64,000 nt of DNA from G963662675 sp963676845 (GTDB lineage: Bacteria; Bacteroidota; Bacteroidia; Bacteroidales; Prolixibacteraceae), in assembly GCA_963676845.2 (NCBI GenBank), contig CAXXKK010000011.1, positions 1 through 64,000 of the forward strand, in the 5' to 3' direction. Each line of letters opens with the position of its first letter. The stretch's first letter is position 1. The notes under the pieces are model-generated. The model made no database searches. It was given only the letters and a program-made list of their open reading frames with translations, and was not told where the DNA came from. A program made the position numbers and the translations under genes. Positions 35,643 through 45,170 of this stretch are shown here, piece after piece.

Positions 35643-36044
35643 TTACAAAAGCTTTATTAATAAAAGAACACCTATAATGATAAGCACAATAGGAGAAAAG
35701 AGAATCATGACAAATCCCGGGATAATTAAATTATTCAATAAGAATAATATTCCAAGTATAACCAGAATTGTTCCCAAAACCTTTCTTCCTGTGATCAACA
35801 AAATTCCTACAATTAACAAAATCACAGGAATACTTACAATCCAGGCAATTGCTCCCAAAAAACTGGCAAAGCCTGCAATAATGTTTCCAAATTCACCCCC
35901 ATGTAAATGAAATTGCCAACCTGTTTCTTTTAACAACCAGATGATTCCAATAATAAGTAAAATCGTTCCTAATCCAGAAGCTCTTCCCTTGTGGGAACGT
36001 TCCGTTCTATAATGATTATAATCGCTATCTGTTGAATGATGCAT
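35643..36044 (-). CDS. DUF5668-type small membrane protein
   Basis: 133 residues. A polar N-terminus of about 25 residues (MHHSTDSDYNHY) is followed by four closely packed hydrophobic stretches (GTILLIIGIIWLL, VSIPVILLIVGILLITG, LGTILVILGILFLL, IVLIIIGVLLLI). Similar to the N-terminal membrane part of the next gene. First gene of the four-gene envelope-response operon, 73 bases from the LiaF-like gene. Confidence 0.8.
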   Translation of the reverse strand: MHHSTDSDYNHYRTERSHKGRASGLGTILLIIGIIWLLKETGWQFHLHGGEFGNIIAGFASFLGAIAWIVSIPVILLIVGILLITGRKVLGTILVILGILFLLNNLIIPGFVMILFSPIVLIIIGVLLLIKLL

Positions 36045-36379
36045 TTTAAATCGAATTTAGATTCGAAATCAAAATTAAATCATCATATATTATTAGCCGA
36101 AAGCTGATCGGTTAATCGGTGGGAATAATCGGTAAGGAGAATCTAGCAATAAGTGTTCAGGGAAGTTATGCCCAATTTAAATTAATCAGTAAAAAATGGT
36201 AAGCATATCATTCGTTGTCATTCATAGAAATTAGGAAGAAAATAGAACACTAGTGAACCGGGCGATTGATAACAAAAAGCCAGAATAGTCTGATTACTTA
36301 AATGCTAAAGGCAAAAGCACATCAAGTATGCAACTTGAAATACTTCTGCCTTCTGCCTGTTCATTTGTGTAATCAACAA
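36045..36379. other. Non-coding stretch between glnS and the LiaF-like operon
   Basis: 335 bases without a convincing gene. Near the right-hand gene set it holds an inverted repeat TCGAAT-TTAG-ATTCGA (36051-36066) next to the minus-strand -7 box TAATTTTG (36070-36077); the repeat lies at the expected transcription start and could be an operator. Nothing recognised in 36080-36379. Confidence 0.4.
36070..36077 (-). promoter_or_regulatory. -7 promoter box of the LiaF/LytTR operon
   Basis: TAATTTTG on the minus strand, 26 bases before the ATG at 36044, with an adjoining inverted repeat at 36051-36066. Confidence 0.45.
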
Positions 36380-38078
36380 TTATTTATTCTTCATCTTTGA
36401 CCATGCATCACGTAATGTGGCTGTTCTGTTAAAAACAAGCTTGTCGTCTTTGCTGTCAGGGTCTAAATTGAAGTAACCTAAACGTTCAAATTGGAATGAA
36501 TCCATTGGTTTTGCATCTTTCACAAAAGGCTCAATGAAACATTCTGGAAGAACTTTTAATGAGTCTGGATTTAAAAATTCTTTGAAATCAACATCTTTAT
36601 GTCCATCCGGATTTTCATCATTGAAAAGTCGGTCGTAAAGACGAACTTCTGCTTTTACATTTTCAGTAGCTGAAACCCAGTGCAAAGTCGCTTTTACTTT
36701 TCTTCCATCTGGAGAGTTGCCACCTTTTGATGCAGGATCGTAAGTACAGTGTAGTTCTGTGATTTCCCCTTTTTCATCTTTAATAACATCTGTACAAGTC
36801 ACGAAATAGGCATAACGCAGACGAACTTCACGCCCCGGAGCTAATCGGAAAAATTTACGTGGAGGATCTTCCATGAAGTCATCTCGTTCAATATATATTT
36901 CTTTGGTAAATGGAACTTTGCGTTTTCCTGCATCCGGATTTTCGGGATTATTAACTGCATCCAGTTCTTCAACCTGTCCTTCCGGATAGTTGGTAATGAC
37001 AACTTTTAGCGGATTAAGCACACCCATTACTCGCTGTGCATTTTTATTCAGATCTTCACGTACGCTGTGTTCTAACAAAGCTACATCAATCATTCCATCA
37101 ACTTTGGTTACACCAATACGATCTGAGAAATTACGAATTGATGCAGGAGTATAACCACGACGGCGCAAACCTGAAATAGTTGGCATACGAGGATCGTCCC
37201 AACCATTCACATAGTTTTCTTTAACCAATTGTAGCAACTTACGTTTGCTCATCACTGTGTAACTGAGATTTAAACGCGCAAACTCAATCTGACGAGGACG
37301 ATAATCACCATCTCTCAATTGCTCAATAAACCAATCGTAAAGAGGACGATGAACCTCAAACTCCAGCGTACAAACAGAATGAGTAATGCCTTCCCAATAA
37401 TCCGATTGTCCATGAGCAAAATCATACATTGGATATACACACCATTTATCTCCGGTACGGTGGTGGTGAGCTTTCATAATACGGTAGATAATCGGGTCAC
37501 GCATATGCATGTTTGGCGAGGTCATGTCAATTTTTGCACGAAGCACATGAGAGCCTTCATCAAATTCACCTTCTCTCATTCGGTTAAAAAGATCTAGGTT
37601 TTCCTCAACCGAACGATTACGGGAAGGACTCTCAATTCCGGCACGCGTAGGTGTTCCTTTTTGCGAACTTATGGTTTCCGAATCCTGATCATCAACATAA
37701 GCTTTCCCTGCTTTTATCAACTTAACAGCAAACTCATAAAGCTTATCAAAATAATCAGAAGCATAAAACTCACGATCTCCCCAATCGAAACCCAACCAAC
37801 GAACATCTGTTTTGATAGATTCAACGTATTCTGTTTCTTCTTTTGATGGATTGGTATCATCAAATCTAAGGTTTGTTAAACCTCCATATTTCCTGGGCAG
37901 TCCCAAAATTCAGGCAAATAGATTTCGCATGCCCAATATGCAAATATCCGTTAGGTTCGGGAGGGAAACGCGTATGAACTCTTCCTCCGTTTTTACCTTC
38001 TTTAATTTCCTCTTCAACAATCTGATGAATAAAATTCTTCTTTACTACAACTTCTTTTTCAGGACTTTTATCAGCCAT
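36380..38078 (-). CDS. glnS: Glutaminyl-tRNA synthetase; one-base frameshift near the 5' end
   Basis: Charges tRNA-Gln. Class I synthetase: HIGH motif in YLHIGHAKS, the Rossmann core with NLRFDDTNP, WCVYPMYDFAHG, and MSK in SYTVMSKRKL, then the anticodon-binding beta barrels. The reading is split: the first frame (38078 to 37866) ends NFGTAQEIWRFNKP, the second (to 36380, 508 codons) begins at KYGGLTNLRFDD. Removing one base at the CC of 37892-37893 gives FGTAQKYGGLTNLRFDDTNP and one frame of about 565 codons, the normal length. GlnRS is usually essential where present, so a sequencing error is the likelier cause. Alone, with a -7 box at 38131-38138. Confidence 0.93.
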
Positions 38079-38130
38079 ATATTAATTTATTTATTTTCGG
38101 TTTTTATTAAAATTTATAACTGCTTAAATA

Positions 38131-38138
38131 CAAAAGTA
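38131..38138 (-). promoter_or_regulatory. -7 promoter box of glnS
   Basis: TACTTTTG on the minus strand, 53 bases before the glnS ATG. Confidence 0.45.
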
Positions 38139-38199
38139 TAAAATGATCTTTACAATGTTTTTACCTTAAAGGAAAATCGCATACTCTAAAAAGAAAAAT

Positions 38200-38207
38200 T
38201 AATTTTG
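38200..38207 (+). promoter_or_regulatory. -7 promoter box of folB
   Basis: TAATTTTG, 37 bases before the folB ATG. No -33 TTTG at standard spacing. Confidence 0.45.
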
Positions 38208-38244
38208 CCGTTTAATTAAAAGGCTCGTTCAAATCAATTTAAAT

Positions 38245-38598
38245 ATGATAGGATTAATAGAAATTGAAGGGATGGAATTTTATGCTTACCATGGGCATTA
38301 CCCCATTGAAAAACAGGTAGGGAACAAATTCATAGCTTCGGTTCATATAAAAACAAACTGCGAAAAAGCCGGGAAATCGGATAAACTTGAAGATGCCCTG
38401 AACTACCAAGTTGTATATGAATTGATAAAGAAGGAAATGGCAATACCTTCTGATCTTCTTGAGCATGTGTGTAGCCGGATTTTGGATTCGCTTTATAACA
38501 AGTTTTCACAGATTGATGAAGCAACTATTAAGCTTTCAAAAATGACTCCACCCATGGGCGGACAAATTGAGAAGGTAAGTGTTAGCTTAACGCGATAA
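38245..38598 (+). CDS. folB: Dihydroneopterin aldolase
   Basis: Splits dihydroneopterin to 6-hydroxymethyl-dihydropterin in folate synthesis. 117 residues, normal for FolB. Start MIGLIEIEGMEFYAYHGHYPIEKQVGNKF contains the conserved YAYHG and E; the C-terminus with SKMTPPMGGQIEKVSVSL binds the pterin. Monocistronic by position between glnS (opposite strand) and tRNA-Cys. Confidence 0.93.
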   Translation: MIGLIEIEGMEFYAYHGHYPIEKQVGNKFIASVHIKTNCEKAGKSDKLEDALNYQVVYELIKKEMAIPSDLLEHVCSRILDSLYNKFSQIDEATIKLSKMTPPMGGQIEKVSVSLTR

Positions 38599-38616
38599 TG
38601 AAATTACACATGACAT

Positions 38617-38647
38617 CTTGCAAAGCTGAAATTTTTATATAAATTTG
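38617..38647 (+). promoter_or_regulatory. Promoter of tRNA-Cys
   Basis: CTTG (38617-38620), 19 bases, TAAATTTG (38640-38647), 17 bases before the mature tRNA 5' end. One mismatch to the TTTG -33 consensus. Confidence 0.65.
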
Positions 38648-38664
38648 CAGTCCCTTTAAAGCAC

Positions 38665-38735
38665 GGTCGGTTGGCCGAGCGGCTAGGCAGCGGTCTGCAA
38701 AACCGCGTACGGCGGTTCGAATCCGCCACCGACCT
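38665..38735 (+). tRNA. trnC: tRNA-Cys (GCA)
   Basis: 71 bases. Acceptor arms GGTCGGT (38665-38671) and ACCGACC (38728-38734) with discriminator T; anticodon stem GCGGT/ACCGC around loop CTGCAAA gives anticodon GCA; T arm GGCGGTTCGAATCCGCC. CCA is not encoded. U73 is the usual identity element of tRNA-Cys. Confidence 0.96.
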
Positions 38736-38743
38736 CAACCAAT

Positions 38744-38782
38744 AAAGACTCTTTGATAAATTCAAAGGGTCTTTTTCTTTTT
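38744..38782 (+). terminator. Terminator of tRNA-Cys
   Basis: AAAGACTCTTTGA, loop TAAAT, TCAAAGGGTCTTT, then a T-rich run to 38782. The rest of the gap to 39049 (38783-38979) shows nothing recognisable. Confidence 0.85.
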
Positions 38783-38979
38783 AGAAGAAAATCCATTATG
38801 CCTTCTTAGAACCAATTGAACTTTTAGGTTGATTTCTATTTTCTAATCAATCATTTCATCCTTCGCTAGCAGCATGAATTCCAACGATTACTAATGGGAA
38901 CAAATATTTTACCAACGAAGGAACAACTCAACCGAAAAAATATAAAATCAGTGATATCTTTTTTAAATAAAAAAAATAC

Positions 38980-39010
38980 TTTCGGTTTAGCAGTAACGTT
39001 CGTATTTTTG
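38980..39010 (+). promoter_or_regulatory. Promoter of the DUF5723 gene
   Basis: TTTC (38980-38983), 19 bases, TATTTTTG (39003-39010), 39 bases before the ATG at 39050. It lies inside the longer frame that starts at 38894 and so excludes that start. Confidence 0.6.
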
Positions 39011-39049
39011 CTTTACAAAATTTTATCTATTCTACTTAAAATTATTGCA

Positions 39050-40375
39050 ATGAAAAAAATACTATTCATTTTGCTGGCTTTTATTCCTTTTCTTGTAAAC
39101 GCCCAGAACACTATGTATTTCATGGACGAATTACCACAAAACAGTAAATTCAACCCATCCTTTATGCCTGAGATGCGTTTCTATCTTGAATTACCGGGAA
39201 TAAGCGGGAACTCTTTTGATATTTACAACTCAGGATTTAACTATAATGAAATTGATAAATTTATTGACGACATAGAAGACCCAAATTACAATCCCGACAA
39301 TTTCATCAACTCAATCGGGGACTACAACTCGTTTATATCTGAGTTCAGCACAAACATTCTGACAATGGGTTTTTAAGCTTAGTGAAAAAGATTACTTATC
39401 GGTTGGAATGGATTTCAATAATTTATCAAGCATTAAAGCGGATCCGGAAATTGTATATCTTCTGACAGAATACGATAATATTTCACTTGAAAGTTTTCCT
39501 CTTGAGGTAAATGACATCAGTATTCAAACCAACAATTACTTTTCTCTTGGTTTTACTTATGCTCGAGAAATTATTGACGGTTTAACAGTTGGTATTCACC
39601 CCAAAGTGAACATGAATGCTTTTGGACTAAAAAGTGACAACGTTAGCTACATCGCAGATGTGAACTGGAATGGAGTTGACTACGACTATGATGTTCGAAT
39701 TGAAGGCGATATTTATGCCGGGCTTCCTGTAGCGATAAACGAAGAAGCTGTTGGTACAACCGATATCGACTATGAAAACTTATTTGATGACGACTGGGAC
39801 GATAATATTTCGATGTCAGACATTTGGAAAAACAAGACAGTAAGTTTCGACCTTGGAGCAAGCTATGAATACAACAAATGGTCATTCTCGGCCAGTATCT
39901 TAAACTTGGGCTCTTCAAAATGGAAAGGGAACACTTATAAGTTATCGGGGAGTAATGATGTAATGCAAATTACCAAATTAGACAAACTAGATTATTCAAT
40001 CCCTACAAAAACATGGTTAAGTGCCAGATACAAATTTTCTGAAAAAATGGGATGCAGGTATCGCCCACAATTCAATAAGTTATGATACAGACAAACAGAA
40101 CTCCACAATCATATCGTTGAATGGGAAAATAGGGGAAAGTTCTTTCCACCTCCTTTAGCTACACAACCGGCTATAACAATGACGACTTAGGATTGGGTGT
40201 TCGGGTACGTTTTTTACCGGGAGCTGACTTGTATATAGTTACTGACAACATCATCAGAGCATTCGACTACAAAAAGGTTAACCGCCTAAGCGCTGCATTC
40301 GGTATTAACATTTCCGTTTGGGATAAAAAAGACAAAAACAAAGATGAACTGATAATCCCTGAAGAGAGTATTTAA
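39050..40375 (+). pseudogene. DUF5723-type outer-membrane beta protein, three one-base insertions
   Basis: About 440 residues when joined. Signal peptide MKKILFILLAFIPFLVNAQ, then NTMYFMDELPQNSKFNPSFMPE, typical of DUF5723 proteins, thought to form a periplasmic or outer-membrane beta structure. Three single extra bases break the frame: T in the T5 run 39370-39374 (after NILTMGF), A in the A6 run 40042-40047 (after KFSEK), and G in the G4 run 40132-40135 (after NGKIG). With these removed one frame runs to EESI at 40375. All lie in homopolymers. Function of the family unknown. Confidence 0.75.
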
Positions 40376-40398
40376 AACAAGAGATACTGAAAACAAAA

Positions 40399-40436
40399 AA
40401 CCAAGAATGAATATTTTTCACTCTTGGTTTTTTGCT
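40399..40436. terminator. Bidirectional terminator between the DUF5723 gene and ppa
   Basis: ACCAAGA (left) and TCTTGGT (right, to 40428) with inner TGA/TCA pairs, flanked by A6 and T6. Confidence 0.8.
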
Positions 40437-40449
40437 TTTGCCCTGCCAA

Positions 40450-41154
40450 TTAGTAAAGCAATTTTCCCAGGTTATCAAATCGTTTCCTGTAATCATCCAT
40501 AGACCGCTGAATTACCTCATAAGCCTCTTCTACATCATAGGTATGCGTAATCTCAGTGTCCTTATCTTTTCCAGGCATATCCTTATAGGTAAGGAAATAA
40601 TGTTTCAAACGTTCAACCACAATATCTGGCAAGTCTGAGACACTCTTATAACCTTCGTAAACCACATCATTATTAAGAACCGCAATAATTTTATCATCAG
40701 CCTCATTTCCATCAATCATACGAAAACCTCCAATTGGCCTTGCATGTACTAAAATATCACCATGTGTGATATCTTTTTCGGTAAGCACACAAATATCGAT
40801 TGGATCTCCATCCCCACGGATTCCGGTTTTCCCTGTTTTTTCCATGCAGTATTCTCCAACCATATCTCCACAAAAAGTTTGCGGAAGAAAACCATATAAA
40901 GCAGGAACCACATTCGAATATTTCTGAGGACGGTCCAGCATTAAGTACCCACTGTCTTTATCTATCTCATATTTTACAGTGTCTGTAGGAACCACTTCAA
41001 TAAATGCTGTAACTTTTTCAGGAGCTTTTTTGCCAATATAAATACCATGCCAGGGATGTGATTTATACCTTAAGCCCATTAATCTTCCAATTGGATCTGA
41101 TAATCTGTCAACCATAGGTAATTCTTTAGTTCTTTTTTCTGATAGAAACCCCAT
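40450..41154 (-). CDS. ppa: Inorganic pyrophosphatase, family I
   Basis: Hydrolyses pyrophosphate to phosphate, pulling biosynthetic reactions. 234 residues, the longer Bacteroidota/eukaryote-like form. The signature DGDPIDICVLTEKDI holds the metal-binding aspartates; YGFLPQTFCGD and KHYFLTYKD are active-site segments. ATG at 41154 with a -7 box TAGTTTTG at 41181-41188. Alone, convergent with the DUF5723 gene. Confidence 0.94.
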   Translation of the reverse strand: MGFLSEKRTKELPMVDRLSDPIGRLMGLRYKSHPWHGIYIGKKAPEKVTAFIEVVPTDTVKYEIDKDSGYLMLDRPQKYSNVVPALYGFLPQTFCGDMVGEYCMEKTGKTGIRGDGDPIDICVLTEKDITHGDILVHARPIGGFRMIDGNEADDKIIAVLNNDVVYEGYKSVSDLPDIVVERLKHYFLTYKDMPGKDKDTEITHTYDVEEAYEVIQRSMDDYRKRFDNLGKLLY

Positions 41155-41180
41155 AAATTCAATTTTGTTTCAAGAGAATG

Positions 41181-41188
41181 CAAAACTA
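41181..41188 (-). promoter_or_regulatory. -7 promoter box of ppa
   Basis: TAGTTTTG on the minus strand, 27 bases before the ppa ATG. Confidence 0.45.
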
Positions 41189-41236
41189 AACACATTTTTC
41201 GAAACTTGTATTTACAAGTTGATTAATTTTTTATTC

Positions 41237-42775
41237 CTAATTGCCCCAATTTTCACGATCCAGACTTCTGTATTGAATTGCTTCGGAAATATGCTCACTG
41301 CTCACATCTTCTTCATTCTCTAAATCAGCGATTGTTCTGGAAACACGAAGGATACGGTCATATGCCCGTGCGGATAATCCCAACTTTTCCATGGCATTTT
41401 TTAATAGAGCTATACTCGTTTGATCCAATTGCACAAATTCTCTTATTTGGCGTGATGACATCTGAGCATTGCAAAAAATACCTTCGATATTTTTATAACG
41501 TCCAGATTGTTTTTCTCGCGCTTTAATAACCCGTTCCCTAATTGACTGGCTGTTCTCTGTTGCCTCCAATTCTGACAATTTTTTGAACGGAACCGGCACC
41601 ACTTCTAAGTGAATATCAATTCGATCTAATAGAGGGCCTGAAATTTTATTTAAATATTTAGGCACCATTCCCGGAGCACAGACACATTCCTTAGTTGGAT
41701 GATTGTAATATCCGCAAGGACATGGATTCATGGATGCAACTAACATTAAACTTGCCGGATAGTCAACTGAAAAACGAGCCCGAGAGATAGTTATTTTTCG
41801 ATCTTCCAAGGGCTGACGCATTACTTCAAGTACCGTTCGTTTAAATTCAGGAAGTTCATCCAGAAAAAGCACCCCATTATGAGCAAGCGAGATTTCCCCC
41901 GGCTGGGGATAAGTTCCACCTCCAACAAGTGCGACATCTGAAATTGTATGGTGGGGTGCCCGAAAAGGCCTCTCTGTCATTAATGATGTATCCTTATCTA
42001 TCCTTCCTACCACTGAATGAATCTTAGTTGTTTCCAATGCTTCATGTAATGTAAAAGGAGGTAAAATTGAAGGGATGCGTTTAGCTAACATGGTTTTACC
42101 AGCTCCTGGAGGGCCAATCATGATCAAATTATGCCCTCCCGCTGCTGCAATCTCCAAGGCTCTCTTCACATTTTCTTGTCCTTTTACATCAGCGAAATCA
42201 AATTCAGAATGTTCCAAAAGTTTATAAAATTCATTTCGAGTATCGACTATCGTTTGCTCTAACTCAATTTCATTATTAAAAAAACGTATGACTTGCTCCA
42301 AACTTTCCACTCCAAACACCTTAAGTTTATCAACTACTGCTGCTTCACGAGCATTTTCTTCGGGAAGAATAAAACCTTCAAAACCTTCCTCCCTTGCCTT
42401 TATAGCGATTGGCAATGCTCCTTTTATTGGCTGGAGAGTACCATCCAGAGATAACTCTCCCATTAACAAATATCGTTCGAGTTTATCGGAAGCGATCTGC
42501 TCAGATGCAGCCATAACAGCTACAGCTAATGGAAGATCGTAAGCCGAACCTTCTTTTCTCAAATCGGCCGGAGCCATATTTATAATTATTTTTTTCTTGG
42601 GCCATTTATAGCCGTTTAACCGTAATGCTGATTCTATTCTTTGCTGGCTTTCCTTCACTGCACTGTCTGGTAATCCTACTAAAAAAAACTTAATTCCCTG
42701 AGTAACGTCTGTTTCCACAGTAATTGTTGTCGCATCAATTCCGTGAACTGCTGATGCATACGTTTTTATCATCAT
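41237..42775 (-). CDS. YifB/ComM-family Mg-chelatase-like AAA+ ATPase
   Basis: 512 residues. N-terminal ChlI-type domain (VETDVTQGIKFFLVGLPDSAVKESQQR), central AAA+ module with Walker A GPPGAGKTML and Walker B GVLFLDELPEF, a zinc-like Cys cluster in MNPCPCGYYNHPTKECVC, and a C-terminal helical domain (LSARAYDRILRVSRTIADL). ComM is known in other bacteria as a hexameric branch-migration helicase in natural transformation; the role here is inferred from family only. Start MMIKTYASAVHGIDA. Confidence 0.92.
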   Translation of the reverse strand: MMIKTYASAVHGIDATTITVETDVTQGIKFFLVGLPDSAVKESQQRIESALRLNGYKWPKKKIIINMAPADLRKEGSAYDLPLAVAVMAASEQIASDKLERYLLMGELSLDGTLQPIKGALPIAIKAREEGFEGFILPEENAREAAVVDKLKVFGVESLEQVIRFFNNEIELEQTIVDTRNEFYKLLEHSEFDFADVKGQENVKRALEIAAAGGHNLIMIGPPGAGKTMLAKRIPSILPPFTLHEALETTKIHSVVGRIDKDTSLMTERPFRAPHHTISDVALVGGGTYPQPGEISLAHNGVLFLDELPEFKRTVLEVMRQPLEDRKITISRARFSVDYPASLMLVASMNPCPCGYYNHPTKECVCAPGMVPKYLNKISGPLLDRIDIHLEVVPVPFKKLSELEATENSQSIRERVIKAREKQSGRYKNIEGIFCNAQMSSRQIREFVQLDQTSIALLKNAMEKLGLSARAYDRILRVSRTIADLENEEDVSSEHISEAIQYRSLDRENWGN

Positions 42776-42898
42776 TCTATTTAATTTTACAAAATATAAA
42801 TTTACAATACAGATATTGCAACTCCAACATATCCACCTATGGTTTTTTGAAACAGTGAGAAAAAAATCAGTAACTTATAGGAAGTAGCACGATTTTTG

Positions 42899-42906
42899 TA
42901 CTTTTG
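42899..42906 (+). promoter_or_regulatory. -7 promoter box upstream of the small gene and mutL
   Basis: TACTTTTG, 25 bases before the ATG at 42932. Confidence 0.45.
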
Positions 42907-42931
42907 TAAGTCCACTTAATACGATAATATC

Positions 42932-43228
42932 ATGATTGGTAGATTTTTTCATACCCCAAGAAGCAAACAGTTTCATATTACTACACGCTATTATGATCCT
43001 GACAAAGACGAAATGAAAGAGAGGGAAGAGCGAATTAAGGCTGAATTGGGACTTAATGAAAAAAAAGAGTTTGATCCCAATTACAAAGCCAATATCCGCG
43101 GACAATTCCGCAAAGCAATGGGAGGTTACTCAAAAACAGCAGAAGATGCCAGAAAAAATTCAAATATCCGTCTGATCATCTTGATTTGTATCCTTGCACT
43201 TGCATTCTTCCTGATCTTAAAATTCTAG
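42932..43228 (+). CDS. Small hypothetical membrane protein, 98 residues
   Basis: Starts MIGRFFHTPRSKQFHITTRYYDPDKDEMKE, a charged soluble part, and ends with one transmembrane helix LIILICILALAFFLILKF. The pattern (short cytosolic part then C-terminal anchor) and its place 7 bases before mutL recur in Bacteroidota, as I recall, but no function is known to me. Clearly cotranscribed with mutL. Confidence 0.82.
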   Translation: MIGRFFHTPRSKQFHITTRYYDPDKDEMKEREERIKAELGLNEKKEFDPNYKANIRGQFRKAMGGYSKTAEDARKNSNIRLIILICILALAFFLILKF

Positions 43229-43235
43229 AAGTACT

Positions 43236-45089
43236 GTGGCAGACATCATCCAATTACTCCCGGATTCTGTAGCAAACCAAATCGCGGCTGGAGAGGTTAT
43301 TCAACGCCCTGCTTCGGTCGTAAAGGAATTGGTTGAAAATGCTATTGATGCTGGATCAACACACATAATCGTTAACATTAAAGATGCCGGTCGCACCTTA
43401 ATACAGGTAAGCGACAATGGTTGTGGTATGTCTGATACAGATGCACGCATGGCTTTTGAACGCCATGCCACATCAAAAATAAAATCTGCTAACGATTTGT
43501 TTTCAATCCGCACCATGGGATTTCGGGGCGAAGCACTTGCATCAATTGCAGCTATTGCCGATGTTGAGTTGATCACCAAACAACACGATCAGGAGATTGG
43601 AACAAAAATCCATATTTGCGGATCAAATGTTATTAGTCAGGAACCAGCATCCGGATCAAACGGAACAAATTTTCTGATTAAGAACCTGTTTTACAATGTG
43701 CCGGCACGAAGGAAATTCCTCAAGTCAAATGCGACTGAATTAAAGCACATTATCAATGAGATTCAGCGTATTGCACTGGCAAACCCGGAAATTGGCATTT
43801 CCCTGATTCACAATCAGCAAGCTATTTACGAACTTTCCTCGAAAGACAACACACGCAAACGGATTGTATCCATCTTTGGAAAGAAAACCGGGCAAAGCCT
43901 TGTTCCGATTGAAACCGAAACATCATTGACAAAAATTAAAGGATACATTGGGCAACCTAAGTTTGCACGAAAAACATTTGGCGAGCAATTCTTTTTTGTA
44001 AACGGGCGATACATGAGGCATCCATTTTTCCACCGGGCAATTATGCAGGCATACGAAAAATTACTGCCACAAGACTCTATTCCTTCTTATTTCCTTTATT
44101 TTGAAGTGGATCCCGAAGCCATTGACATCAATATTCACCCTACAAAAACAGAAATAAAGTTTGAAAATGAATCAGCCATCTGGCAAATTCTGCAAGCCTC
44201 TATTCGTGAAGGATTAGGAAAGTTCAATGTGGTTCCTTCCATTGATTTTGACCAGGCCGGAAGCATCGATATTCCTGTTGCATCAAGAAATTCAGGTCCA
44301 GTTGAAGCCCCGCAGATCAAAATTGATCCGACTTATAATCCATTTGACAACGAGAAAAAAACGTACTCTGGCAATTCCTATTCAAATAAAAAAGACAATC
44401 AGGTTCAACACTGGGAAAAATTGTATCAAGATTTTGAGGGAGAAAAAGAAGAACAACCACTCATTCAACATGAAGCTAAATCTCAGGAAACATCTTTATT
44501 AGGAAATCAGGAAAGCGAAAATTACACAGAAAAGAAATTTATTCAATTTAAAAACAAATATATTTTCACTCCTGTTAAATCGGGGTTGATGGTTATTGAT
44601 CAAAAAAGAGCCCACGAACGTATTCTTTTTGAGCATTTTTCTGAAATGTTGAATAACCATGAAATGGCTAGTCAGCAACAGTTATTCCCTCATAATTTTG
44701 AACTTGATGCAGCAGACACTGAAGTATTGCTGTCGGTTTTGGATGAATTAAAGATATTGGGTTTTGACATTCATAAATCTGAGGGAAATAGTTTCATCAT
44801 CAAAGGAACACCGGCAATACTACAAAATGCATCGCCTCTTGGAATTATTGAAAGCCTGCTGGAAGATATTAAAAACAGCGGTGTAGATTTAAAAGAAAAA
44901 GCACGAGAACACATGGCAGTATCTCTGGCTTCAGCATCTGCCATACCCTATGGCTACTCCATGAAAACCGAAGAAATCAACCAACTTATTGATCAGCTTT
45001 TTGCCTGTTCAACACCCAACTATTCACCAACTGGCAAGCAAGTATTAACAATCATGTCGGTAGATCATTTTGAAAATCTACTAAAATGA
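43236..45089 (+). CDS. mutL: DNA mismatch repair protein MutL
   Basis: Mismatch repair ATPase linking MutS to strand removal. 617 residues. GHKL ATPase domain 1-330 with NQIAAGEVIQRP, ENAIDAGST, DNGCGM, TSKI and GFRGEALASI; C-terminal dimerisation domain from about 430. The endonuclease-type motif DQHAx2Ex4E reads DQKRAHERILFE, with Lys in place of the metal-binding His, and the other nuclease motifs are not conserved, so it may be endonuclease-negative. Start is the GTG at 43236 (MADIIQLLPDSV), 7 bases after the small membrane gene. Confidence 0.95.
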   Translation: MADIIQLLPDSVANQIAAGEVIQRPASVVKELVENAIDAGSTHIIVNIKDAGRTLIQVSDNGCGMSDTDARMAFERHATSKIKSANDLFSIRTMGFRGEALASIAAIADVELITKQHDQEIGTKIHICGSNVISQEPASGSNGTNFLIKNLFYNVPARRKFLKSNATELKHIINEIQRIALANPEIGISLIHNQQAIYELSSKDNTRKRIVSIFGKKTGQSLVPIETETSLTKIKGYIGQPKFARKTFGEQFFFVNGRYMRHPFFHRAIMQAYEKLLPQDSIPSYFLYFEVDPEAIDINIHPTKTEIKFENESAIWQILQASIREGLGKFNVVPSIDFDQAGSIDIPVASRNSGPVEAPQIKIDPTYNPFDNEKKTYSGNSYSNKKDNQVQHWEKLYQDFEGEKEEQPLIQHEAKSQETSLLGNQESENYTEKKFIQFKNKYIFTPVKSGLMVIDQKRAHERILFEHFSEMLNNHEMASQQQLFPHNFELDAADTEVLLSVLDELKILGFDIHKSEGNSFIIKGTPAILQNASPLGIIESLLEDIKNSGVDLKEKAREHMAVSLASASAIPYGYSMKTEEINQLIDQLFACSTPNYSPTGKQVLTIMSVDHFENLLK

Positions 45090-45170
45090 CAATTTGGCTG
45101 TTATTTGTTTACTTTGTAAAAATCGTAAAGTTTGGCGTGGTGATTGTTGCCTTAAATTAAATTTTCAACT

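Noticed and set aside
37866..37906. Programmed frameshifting in glnS
   Set aside because: No slippery heptamer or downstream structure is evident; a one-base error is simpler.
38894..39049. N-terminal extension of the DUF5723 gene
   Set aside because: Lies upstream of the promoter TATTTTTG at 39003 and before a perfect signal peptide.
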